From the NCBI RefSeq assembly GCF_015244745.1, contig NZ_JABCQI010000002.1:62001-126000 (forward strand): a stretch of DNA of 64,000 bases. The letters are read 5' to 3'. Of the stretch, positions 17,159 to 24,682 are shown piece by piece. This DNA is from Gluconobacter cadivus. GTDB taxonomy: Bacteria; Pseudomonadota; Alphaproteobacteria; Acetobacterales; Acetobacteraceae. The translations under genes and the position numbers were made by a program. Every line of letters begins with the position of its first letter. Position 1 is the first letter of the stretch. The notes under the pieces are model-generated. The model searched no databases. It worked only from the letters and a program-made list of their open reading frames with translations, and had not been told where the DNA came from.

Positions 17159-18814
17159 CTATTCCGGAATGCGTTCGAGAAGCCATGTCACGCTCTGATG
17201 AGTCCGTTTGACCGGCTTCTGCACTGCGGGTTTTTCAGGCTCGGGCGCGCTGTCGCCCTCAGGCGGGGCCGCAACCTCGGCAACCGGCTGCGGCGTGATG
17301 ATGATCTGGCGGCAGATTTCGCGTTTTCCACGCCCTAGATACACGTCGTTTTCCAGACGTACGACACCGTCTCGCTGCCTGAAACGCCAGATCGTCCCGC
17401 CGACCTGAAGGATGATATCCTCGTCATCCTGCGTCACCGTCACATCCGGGTGGATGTGAAAACGGATGGCGAAATCGATATTACGCTCGCCGTCGATCAG
17501 TTCCTGCCCGCGCAGGTCCTCACCATCAGCACCGAAATACAGACGCCGCGTCCATTTCGCGCCCAGAGGCGCGTGATAGCCGTCATGCGACATATCCAAC
17601 CAGTGGGCGGTCCCATCGGTCTGATGGTCGCAGGAGACAGTGACCGGACGGCGCGTCATGCCGCCATCAGGTCCGAAATCCGCCGACGACAGACCATCCG
17701 CGACGAGAACCGTATGGGCCGCACTGCTCCGCATGGCTTCACGCCACGCCCCGATCACGGCACTGCCGCAATTGACGAACAGACGGTGCCGCTGATGCGA
17801 GAATTCAAAAGACAGCGTTCCAGCGTGAGCGGTTGTATCGAACCCTGCCTGGGCGGGCGGTCCGCTATCGACAATCAGCAGCGATTTCCCGAGCGCCAGC
17901 CGCGTGAAGCGACCCTGCGGCATGGCAGGCGCGATCAGCTTCTGGCGCGATCCCTGCGCGAGAACATCCTCCACCGCCGCGCTGTGCCGTTCGTTCGCCC
18001 CATTAAAGACCGCAAGCCCTCCATCCCCGTGCCGCATGGCCCGCAGAACAGGACAGACCTTGTCCAAGGCACGGTCGATGAACGGCGGCACACTCGCATG
18101 GGCCGTGCGAAACATGACGGACATTTCCGCCAACTCACGCGCCACCAGAAACTGCGCCTCAGGACTACGCTCAATCACGGTCCCATCCGCGAGAACAAGG
18201 CGCTCCAACTCCGCCGGAAGATAGCGCAGAAAGCGCGACATGAATCCGGTCTGCTCCGGCATTGCCATCGCAGCAGCCAAAAGCCCACGGAAGGCCATCA
18301 ACCCCCGCGCACCCTGCGGCGGCAGCGGCAGAAGGGCCGCAATGGTGCGCCCCTCCACCAGCATCCGCTCCATCAGACGCTGCTGAAGTCGCGGATCAGC
18401 GGATGCCAGACAGAACTCATGGTTCGACAGCCACGACGCCAGACGCGATCCCGTCACACAGGCATCACGGACCAGAGGATCTGTCGGCGGGTGCGCCAGC
18501 CAGTCACTAACGAGTCCGCGCGCAGTCAGGCGTGCCCTGTCGCTCCCGAGCGTCCTCAGGTCCCGCAGCCAGCCGAACCCATGCAGCCATTCCCGCGCTG
18601 GTTCGGGCCAGGGGCCCCGCTCCCAGTTGCCGCTGGGCAGGACATAATCGTGCCGGTCGAAACGGAACTTCCCGCCAATCAGGCGCGCCCCCTGCTCCGC
18701 ATCCCCTTTCCAGGGATCACGGAACACATGCACCGGCCCTTCGGGGGCAGGCGCGCCAAACGGCAGACGGGCAAGAGAGAGACGCAGACCGCGAAGCCAG
18801 GGACTGCCTGTCAT
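17159..18814 (-). CDS. Heparinase II/III family protein
   Basis: This 551-residue protein has an alpha-helical toroid N-terminal half (about 30-300, ending in GDGGLAVFNGANERH) and a beta-sandwich C-terminal half (SFEFSHQRHRLFVNCGSAV, then HDGYHAPLGAKWTRRLYF) as in the heparinase_II_III family of polysaccharide lyases. No signal peptide is visible, which is unusual for an extracellular lyase and fits the alphaproteobacterial cytoplasmic relatives found beside rpe. A Pro/Glu-rich tail (about 500-540) precedes the end. ATGA overlap with rpe indicates coupling. Lyase activity is not certain. Confidence 0.85.
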   Translation of the reverse strand: MTGSPWLRGLRLSLARLPFGAPAPEGPVHVFRDPWKGDAEQGARLIGGKFRFDRHDYVLPSGNWERGPWPEPAREWLHGFGWLRDLRTLGSDRARLTARGLVSDWLAHPPTDPLVRDACVTGSRLASWLSNHEFCLASADPRLQQRLMERMLVEGRTIAALLPLPPQGARGLMAFRGLLAAAMAMPEQTGFMSRFLRYLPAELERLVLADGTVIERSPEAQFLVARELAEMSVMFRTAHASVPPFIDRALDKVCPVLRAMRHGDGGLAVFNGANERHSAAVEDVLAQGSRQKLIAPAMPQGRFTRLALGKSLLIVDSGPPAQAGFDTTAHAGTLSFEFSHQRHRLFVNCGSAVIGAWREAMRSSAAHTVLVADGLSSADFGPDGGMTRRPVTVSCDHQTDGTAHWLDMSHDGYHAPLGAKWTRRLYFGADGEDLRGQELIDGERNIDFAIRFHIHPDVTVTQDDEDIILQVGGTIWRFRQRDGVVRLENDVYLGRGKREICRQIIITPQPVAEVAAPPEGDSAPEPEKPAVQKPVKRTHQSVTWLLERIPE

Positions 18815-19488
18815 CCGGGCGTCTGTTCCACGAACGGTCCTTCAAGCGCCCGGATCGCCGCGTCCCGGTCTTCTTTTCCAAAAATCGCCGATCCTGCGAC
18901 GAGCATGGTCGCACCGGCTTCGACAACGCGCGGCGCCGTCTGCGGGTCGATGCCGCCATCCACGGCAAGAATGATCTCACGACCGCTCTTGCGGATCATC
19001 TCCGCCAGCGTTCTGATTTTGGCAAGCTGGCTATCGAGGAAGCTCTGTCCGCCAAAACCCGGATTGACGGTCATGACGAGGATAATGTCCACCAGATCCA
19101 TAACTTCCGACAACGCCACGGCAGGCGTCGCCGGACAGATCGCCACACCCGGACGACAGCCTAACGCGCGGATGGTCTGAAGCGAGCGGTGCAGATGGGG
19201 CGCGTTCTCGACATGGACCGTAATATGGTCGGCACCGGCTTTTGCCGTCGCTTCCAGATATGGATCGACCGGATCAATCATCAGATGCACGTCGAATTTC
19301 GCATCCGTATGCTTGCGCAATGCCGCAATCACCGGAGGGCCGAACGAGATGTTCGGCACGAAATGCCCGTCCATCACATCGAGATGGAGCCACGGCGCAC
19401 GCGCAATGGAGGCAATCTCTTCCCCGAGGCGGGAAAAGTCAGCAGCCAGAAGGCTGGGGGCGACAATGATCGAAGAACGCTCAGTCAT
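18811..19488 (-). CDS. rpe: Ribulose-phosphate 3-epimerase
   Basis: This 225-residue TIM-barrel enzyme interconverts ribulose 5-phosphate and xylulose 5-phosphate in the pentose phosphate pathway, the main sugar route in acetic acid bacteria. Motifs in order: APSLLAADFSRL, LHLDVMDGHFVPNISFG with the metal-binding His and Asp, FDVHLMI, MTVNPGFGGQ, and AVDGGI. The start at ATG 19488 gives the standard N-terminus. It is the first gene of the rpe - heparinase-like - GT4 operon and is divergent from the AGE-family isomerase gene. Confidence 0.97.
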   Translation of the reverse strand: MTERSSIIVAPSLLAADFSRLGEEIASIARAPWLHLDVMDGHFVPNISFGPPVIAALRKHTDAKFDVHLMIDPVDPYLEATAKAGADHITVHVENAPHLHRSLQTIRALGCRPGVAICPATPAVALSEVMDLVDIILVMTVNPGFGGQSFLDSQLAKIRTLAEMIRKSGREIILAVDGGIDPQTAPRVVEAGATMLVAGSAIFGKEDRDAAIRALEGPFVEQTPG

Positions 19489-19644
19489 ACACTCATGTAT
19501 CGGCAAAGCCATCGCGCGACGCAAGCCACATCCGCATCGATGCGCATCTTCGTGAGGTTCATGTCTGCGTGTTCGCCACTTTGGAACCCCGGCCCGTCTG
19601 AAACGTCCTGATGCCCAAATCCGCCGATCTGCCCGGAGTGCCCC

Positions 19645-20904
19645 ATGACCGATCGCCTTTCGCCTACCCTGCTCAGCCGCGACAGCTGGATCCGCCGCCC
19701 CTCGCACCGGGCCTGGCTGGAAATGCAGGGCCGTCGCCTTCTGGACTTCAGCAAAGGTGGATGCGTGGACGGAGGCTTCGCGGGACTGGATCTGGAAGGC
19801 ACCCTCCCCGAAAATGCCAAACCCGAAGCCACCCTGACCGCACGCTGCGTCCATGCCTATGCCCTGGCCGAACTTCAGGGCCTGCCCGGAAGCGCACCGC
19901 TGGTCACACACGGCATTCACGCCCTGCGCACGCATTTCCGCGATGACGCCCATGGCGGCTGGCAGCATTTCGCGGACAAGGACAATGACCGCAAACAGGC
20001 TTACCTCCATGCGTTCGTTGCCCTTGCCGCCTCTTCCGCCGTCCTGATCGGAGCGGAAGGCGCAGGCGAACTGCTCAAAGACGCCATCCATCAGATCGAC
20101 ACCCATTTCTGGAGCGAGGACGAAGGCGTCATGCGCGAGAGCTTCGCGCCAGACTGGTCGGACGAGGAAAATTATCGAGGTGCAAACAGCAACATGCACT
20201 CCACCGAAGCCTTCATGGCCTTGGCGGACGTCACCGGAGACGTGAAATGGCTGCATCGCGCCCGGCGCATCGTCACCCGCTTCGTGCACGAACTGGCCGC
20301 CGGGCAGGGTTTCGCCATGCCGGAGCATTTCGATCGCGACTGGACCCTCATGCGCGATTATCACAGCAACAAACCCAATGACGACCTGCGCCCCTATGGC
20401 ATGACGCCGGGGCATTTCGTGGAATGGGCGCATCTGACCTTAAAGCTCGAAGCCGCCCTGCTCCGTCATGGGCTGGAGGCCCCGGACTGGATGCTGCATG
20501 ACGCGCAGGCGCTATTCGAAACGGGCATGAAAACCGGATGGAACGCCGATGGCCGGCCAGGAATGCTCTACACGATCAACTGGGAGCACGCCCCCCACAA
20601 CCGCAGCCGCATCCACTGGGCTCAGGCCGAAGCGCTGACAGCCGCCATCAACCTCTACAAGCGGACCGGAAACCCCCATTACGAGCACTGGTACCGCACG
20701 ATCTGGGACTATATCGACACAACCCTGATCGACCGGGATTTCGGAAGCTGGTTCAACGAAGTCAGCCCCGAAGGCGAACCCACCGAAACGATCTACAAGG
20801 GCAAGGGCGACCTGTATCACGCTTATCAGTCCACACTGGCCCCCATGATGCCTCTGGCACCTTCTCTCGCCACAGCCATCGAACAGATCGGCGTTCCCTA
20901 CTGA
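19645..20904 (+). CDS. AGE-family aldose-ketose isomerase (YihS/mannose isomerase-like)
   Basis: This 419-residue (alpha/alpha)6-barrel protein has His185 (NSNMHSTEAF), His257 (PGHFVEWAHL) and His392 (GDLYHAYQ). The spacing of 72 and 135 residues is the same as that of the three catalytic histidines I recall for E. coli YihS (176, 248, 383). It therefore probably interconverts an aldose and a 2-ketose (mannose, fructose, glucose or a sulfosugar) in the cytoplasm. GGAG lies 7 bases before ATG 19645. It stands alone, divergent from rpe, and no other sulfoquinovose genes are near, which favours a mannose/fructose role. Confidence 0.88.
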   Translation: MTDRLSPTLLSRDSWIRRPSHRAWLEMQGRRLLDFSKGGCVDGGFAGLDLEGTLPENAKPEATLTARCVHAYALAELQGLPGSAPLVTHGIHALRTHFRDDAHGGWQHFADKDNDRKQAYLHAFVALAASSAVLIGAEGAGELLKDAIHQIDTHFWSEDEGVMRESFAPDWSDEENYRGANSNMHSTEAFMALADVTGDVKWLHRARRIVTRFVHELAAGQGFAMPEHFDRDWTLMRDYHSNKPNDDLRPYGMTPGHFVEWAHLTLKLEAALLRHGLEAPDWMLHDAQALFETGMKTGWNADGRPGMLYTINWEHAPHNRSRIHWAQAEALTAAINLYKRTGNPHYEHWYRTIWDYIDTTLIDRDFGSWFNEVSPEGEPTETIYKGKGDLYHAYQSTLAPMMPLAPSLATAIEQIGVPY

Positions 20905-20905
20905 G

Positions 20906-21481
20906 TCAGCCGGGCGGCGCTTTCGTCAGCACATAAACCGGAAGCGCCACGGAATCCCGAAACAGATACCAAAGCTCCGCCAGCCGGAACCGTGACGGGG
21001 CTGCCCCCGACACCGGCGACACGCCTGCCCGGCCCAGCGCCCATTCTGCCCGCAGAATGTGAAACCACTGCGTGACCACGACCGCCCTCTGTGGATGCAG
21101 GCGCGCGACATGCAGGGCCGTCAGCCAGGTATTGTTCCCGTGCGAATCCACAATGATGGCGGCTTCCGGCACACCCCGCACCATCAACCAGTCCGCCATG
21201 ATCCGGGCTTCGTCGCGACGATTGCCGCTCTCGATCGCACCACTCACCATGACAGTCCGCACAAGCCCAGCACGCCAGAGCCGCAGTCCTTCCTGCAACC
21301 GTTCCTGCAACGCTGGGCGGGGCTTGCCTTTCGCAGTCACCGCCGTCCCGAAAATAACCGCCATTTCAGACTGCTTCGGCACGGCTGAAAGCCCCCGAAA
21401 CGCCACGAAGCCCATCCAGAGCAGAAACAGACCCGGGAGAACCGCACCAAACGTCAACCCGCTTACAACCCAGCGCCTCAT
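20906..21481 (-). CDS. DUF218 (YdcF/SanA/ElyC-like) membrane-anchored protein
   Basis: This 191-residue protein has one N-terminal membrane helix (about 8-29), then a DUF218 Rossmann-like domain: VIFGTAVTAKGKPRPALQER, VMVSGAIESGNRRDEARIM, SHGNNTWLTALHVA and VVVTQWFHILRAEWAL. Relatives act in envelope integrity and peptidoglycan or polysaccharide metabolism; the domain most likely faces the periplasm. Its ATG shares a base with the MFS gene stop (TGATG), so it is co-translated. The convergent isomerase gene ends one base away. The biochemical activity is unknown. Confidence 0.85.
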   Translation of the reverse strand: MRRWVVSGLTFGAVLPGLFLLWMGFVAFRGLSAVPKQSEMAVIFGTAVTAKGKPRPALQERLQEGLRLWRAGLVRTVMVSGAIESGNRRDEARIMADWLMVRGVPEAAIIVDSHGNNTWLTALHVARLHPQRAVVVTQWFHILRAEWALGRAGVSPVSGAAPSRFRLAELWYLFRDSVALPVYVLTKAPPG

Positions 21482-22719
21482 CAGGACACCGTTTCCTTAT
21501 CCGTCTGCGTACGGTGCAGATAAAGCAGCGCCACCCCTGCCGCCAGAATCCCCGACAAAGACCCCACACCCAGCGCCCAGCGCGGCCCCAGCGAATTGGC
21601 CACCATCCCCACCAGCGGCGCGCCCAGCGGTGAGGAGCCCGCAAAGACTGCAAAACGGATCGACACCACGCGTCCGCGCATGCCCGGATCGGTCGCAAGC
21701 TGCATGTAGCTGTTACTCACCGCCGTAAATGTCAGAGTCGACATCCCCGCCATGACCAGCGTGACCGCAAACGCCCAGTATCCCGGCGCAAGCGCCCCCA
21801 GCAGACAGGCCAGACTGAACACAATCGCCCCCTGCGGCAGCGCCGAGAACTTCATGGTTTTACGGCTGGCAGCGAACAGCGCGCCCGTAATCGTCCCCAC
21901 CGCCATGGCTGAATTAAGCACCCCGTAACCATGCGCCCCGACGTGAAAGACACTGACAGCCATGGTCGAAATATAAATCGGGAAATTCAGTCCGAAGGCA
22001 CCGAGCAGAAACAGCATGAACAGGATGGTCCGCAAATCATCGCGCTTCCAGACATACCGCACCCCCGACAGCAGATCCTGCTTTTCCTGATGCGCGCTTT
22101 CCGGCTTTCGGGCCGAAAGACGGTGCAGATCCTGCGTCCGCAGAGACAGGAGCGACATCAGCACGCCATAGAACGAAAACCCGTTCAGGATGAAGGACCA
22201 TCCCGAACCGAGTTCCGCAATACAGAATCCGGCGACCGCAGGTCCGATCATGCGGCCTGCATTGTAAGACACGGAATTGAGCGCCACCGCATTCGGCAAG
22301 TCTTCCTCGCCCACGAGTTCACCGGCAAAAATCTGCCGGACCGGACTGTCAAACGCCGCCACACAACCGCTCAGAAAGGCGAACAGATCCACCTCCCACA
22401 ACCGGACCATCCCCGTCACCACCAAAGCCCCGAGCGCGATGGCCAGTGTACCGAGAGCAGCCTGTGTCAGAAGCAGGAAGCGATGTTTCTCCACCCTGTC
22501 GGCGATTTTTCCGGTCCAGAAAATCAGCAGAAGGGGCGGCGCAAGCTGAAGCGCCGTGACAATCCCGACTGCCGTTGCGTCATGCCGTGTCAGTTCCGTC
22601 AGGACCAGCCAGTCCTGCGTCGTCATCTGCATCCAGGTTCCGATATTCGAAACCAGTGCCCCCATGGCCCAGACGCGGTAATTCCGCCGCCCCAGAGATC
22701 GGAAGGCCCCGCCCATCAT
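21481..22719 (-). CDS. MFS transporter (MFS_3 / EntS-like)
   Basis: This 412-residue protein has 12 predicted membrane helices. The N-terminal RRNYRVWAMGALVSNIGTWMQ and the motif LTRHDATAVGIVTALQLAP fit the MFS_3 group, which includes the enterobactin exporter EntS and many drug or metabolite exporters. The loop after TM2 carries GKIADRVEKHR, the conserved GxLaDrxGrr motif A. It is followed by the coupled DUF218 gene and preceded by the chemoreceptor gene on the same strand, separated by an inverted repeat. The exported compound is not predictable. Confidence 0.87.
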   Translation of the reverse strand: MMGGAFRSLGRRNYRVWAMGALVSNIGTWMQMTTQDWLVLTELTRHDATAVGIVTALQLAPPLLLIFWTGKIADRVEKHRFLLLTQAALGTLAIALGALVVTGMVRLWEVDLFAFLSGCVAAFDSPVRQIFAGELVGEEDLPNAVALNSVSYNAGRMIGPAVAGFCIAELGSGWSFILNGFSFYGVLMSLLSLRTQDLHRLSARKPESAHQEKQDLLSGVRYVWKRDDLRTILFMLFLLGAFGLNFPIYISTMAVSVFHVGAHGYGVLNSAMAVGTITGALFAASRKTMKFSALPQGAIVFSLACLLGALAPGYWAFAVTLVMAGMSTLTFTAVSNSYMQLATDPGMRGRVVSIRFAVFAGSSPLGAPLVGMVANSLGPRWALGVGSLSGILAAGVALLYLHRTQTDKETVS

Positions 22720-22811
22720 GGGCAGGCCCCGTCATTCAGCGCAGAAAGAAAGAGCGGACTGACAACCATGGGCGTCAGTGTCGGGAATATCGGCTCCGAT
22801 GTCGAGACATG

Positions 22812-22840
22812 TCAGGAAAATGCGTCTTTCACTTTCCTGA
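22812..22840 (-). terminator. Hairpin after the chemoreceptor gene
   Basis: An 8-bp inverted repeat TCAGGAAA...TTTCCTGA with a 13-base loop begins 6 bases past the chemoreceptor stop on the minus strand. No T run follows, so it may be a weak terminator or an mRNA 3' stabiliser. Confidence 0.35.
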
Positions 22841-22846
22841 AAAGCC

Positions 22847-24274
22847 TCAGAAACCCGCCGGAGCCAGTTCACGGGGTATGGACCCCGGTCTCCTGCTTGC
22901 AGATTGTGACGGGCTGAAACGGAATTTGGACAGTTCGGCGAAAAGATCCTTCGCCTCGTTGCTTAGATTCCGGCAGGCCACATTGACCTCTTCCACCATC
23001 GCGGCATTGCGCTGGGTCATCTGGTCCATTTCGTTGATGGCCTTGTTGATCGTCTCAAGACTCTCGGCCTCACCCGTCGTGGAGCGGGAAATGTCTTCAA
23101 GCAGCAACGTGATGCCGTCCACATGCTCACTGATAACCTTCATCGAGCGGTCCGCATCCCCGACAAGCTGGACACCCTCTTCCACCTGTCGGCCCGAAGA
23201 CGTAATGATGTTGCGGATATCCTGCGCCGATTTTGCGGAGCGCTGCGCAAGCGCCCGGATTTCCTTGGCCACAACGTCAAAACCCTGACCGGCCTCTCCC
23301 GCGCGGGCTGCTTCGATCCCGGCATTCAGCGACAGAAGATTGGTCTGGAACGCGATTTCCTCAATCAGGCCCAGAATGCTCTCGACCTGTCGTGACGACG
23401 TCCGGATTTCGCCCATGGCCCGGTTGGCCGAATGCATGATCTCCGAAACCACGACGGTCTGCCCCCGCGTTTCAAGAGCCGTTTCACGCGCCCTCACCGC
23501 AGAACGCGCCGTTTTGCCGACCGTCTGGGTGATGCTGTTAATGGAGGCGGCAGACTGGGCCAGAGTGATGGCCTGACGTTCCGTCCTTCCGCTCAGTTCC
23601 GTTGAAGCGGAGGCGATTTCGGCGGTTCCGTTAGCGATGACGGAAGTCGCATCGGAAATCTTGGCGATCGCCGTCCGATAGATCTGGATGAGCGTGTTGA
23701 AATTCTGCCGGAATTCCTCGAACCGGTCCTGAAAACCGTCGCCGAACATGAAGGTCAGATCCCCTTCCTTCACAATCTCTAGCCCCGCACAGATGGTTCC
23801 GATCGTCTCATCCTGCACACGGCGAATCCGCTCGCTGCGGCCGGACAGTTCCTTCTGGATCTGCGCCGCATCGCGCGCTTCTTCCGCCGAATTTTCCTGA
23901 AGGGCCAACTGCTTCTGACTGTTCTCCCGGAACAACTGGAGAGAGCGTGCCAGCCGCCCCGCACAGTCACGATGATGAAGGCACGGAATGGTGATGTTGA
24001 GAGCGCCACTCGCAACCTTCTCCGTCGCAGCGGTAATCTGCTCGAAAGGCACGGCAATCACATGAATGGCGAACCGGGCGATCAGAAGTGTCAGTCCAAC
24101 CTGAAACAGCAGCCCCATGCACTGCGACAGCATCTGTTCATGCTGGTAATGAACAAACAGACGATCGCAAAGCTGTTCGACAGCAAACTGTACTACGGCG
24201 ATCAGAACAAGAAGCGCAAACAGCACCTTGATTTTCTGGCGAACGTAAGCGGTTTTTTCAATCCAGTTTAACAT
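22847..24274 (-). CDS. Methyl-accepting chemotaxis protein without periplasmic sensor domain
   Basis: This 475-residue receptor has two close membrane helices (about 16-38 and 54-77) joined by a loop of about 16 residues, so there is no periplasmic ligand domain. HAMP-like helices follow ([20 protein letters not shown]), then a second linker helix region and the signalling domain with hairpin tip [20 protein letters not shown] and [20 protein letters not shown], which binds CheA and CheW. Methylation helices flank it. It probably senses a cytoplasmic or membrane signal such as energy state. No che genes lie nearby. Confidence 0.92.
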   Translation of the reverse strand: MLNWIEKTAYVRQKIKVLFALLVLIAVVQFAVEQLCDRLFVHYQHEQMLSQCMGLLFQVGLTLLIARFAIHVIAVPFEQITAATEKVASGALNITIPCLHHRDCAGRLARSLQLFRENSQKQLALQENSAEEARDAAQIQKELSGRSERIRRVQDETIGTICAGLEIVKEGDLTFMFGDGFQDRFEEFRQNFNTLIQIYRTAIAKISDATSVIANGTAEIASASTELSGRTERQAITLAQSAASINSITQTVGKTARSAVRARETALETRGQTVVVSEIMHSANRAMGEIRTSSRQVESILGLIEEIAFQTNLLSLNAGIEAARAGEAGQGFDVVAKEIRALAQRSAKSAQDIRNIITSSGRQVEEGVQLVGDADRSMKVISEHVDGITLLLEDISRSTTGEAESLETINKAINEMDQMTQRNAAMVEEVNVACRNLSNEAKDLFAELSKFRFSPSQSASRRPGSIPRELAPAGF

Positions 24275-24298
24275 GATCGCCTTTATTGACCTCAGGTC

Positions 24299-24332
24299 TC
24301 ACGCCCCGTTCAGGCACTGGCGTGATTTTTTT
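24299..24332 (+). terminator. Terminator-like hairpin in the chemoreceptor leader
   Basis: On the plus strand TCACGCC and GGCGTGA form a 7-bp stem around a 13-base loop and are followed by seven T residues. It lies between the divergent chemoreceptor and thiamine operons, so no plus-strand gene feeds it; it may stop antisense transcripts or be fortuitous. Confidence 0.4.
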
Positions 24333-24428
24333 GAAAACTATACATGTCGTTATTAATAAAGAATGAAGAATACTCTCGAAATTGTTTGCAACACTTCCCC
24401 TGCACGGCCCGGACAGAATCTGCTCATA

Positions 24429-24458
24429 TTGACAATTTTCCGTCTCCGGAGGATTTCT
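24429..24458 (+). promoter_or_regulatory. Candidate promoter of the thiamine operon
   Basis: A consensus -35 hexamer TTGACA at 24429-24434 is followed after 18 bases by a poor -10 (ATTTCT at 24453-24458). Transcription would start near 24465, just where the TPP riboswitch begins. The -35 and location are good; the -10 is weak. Confidence 0.4.
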
Positions 24459-24462
24459 GAGG

Positions 24463-24580
24463 TTTCACCGTGGGGAGCCCCGACAAGGGGCTGAGATTCT
24501 GCTGGCATGACGCTTGTCCGTCATAGGACGCAGTGACCCATTGAACCTGATCCAGTTCACACTGGCGGAGGGATGGTGGT
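24463..24580 (+). promoter_or_regulatory. TPP (THI element) riboswitch
   Basis: The conserved thiamine pyrophosphate aptamer is clear: GGGGAGCCC, then GGGGCTGAGAT (with the CUGAGA core), TGACCC, GAACCTGATCCAGTT and CACTGGCGGAGGGA. P1 can form between CACC (24466-24469) and GGTG (24575-24578). The variable P3 arm holds an extra hairpin (TGACG...CGTCA between CTGC and GCAG). Bound TPP would switch off the downstream genes. CTGGCGG at 24562-24568 is complementary to CCGCCAG at 24610-24616, a possible expression-platform pairing. It stands 103 bases before the receptor gene and controls receptor, kinase and permease. Confidence 0.96.
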
Positions 24581-24682
24581 CGCTGCCTGCCGGACGCATT
24601 TTCATGATCCCGCCAGCCAGCAGCTTGAACCCTTCCTGCCAGCGCTGAACACCCATTGCTTGCAGGCGAGGCGTTTTCCATC

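Noticed and set aside
17450-19180. Plus-strand open frame of 576 codons
   Set aside because: It is antisense to the heparinase-like and rpe genes, both of which have clear motifs; the composition is Arg/His/Gln-rich and no ribosome site is seen.
19489-20433. N-terminal extension of rpe to about 540 residues
   Set aside because: The extra part is antisense to the sugar isomerase gene; rpe has a standard start at 19488.
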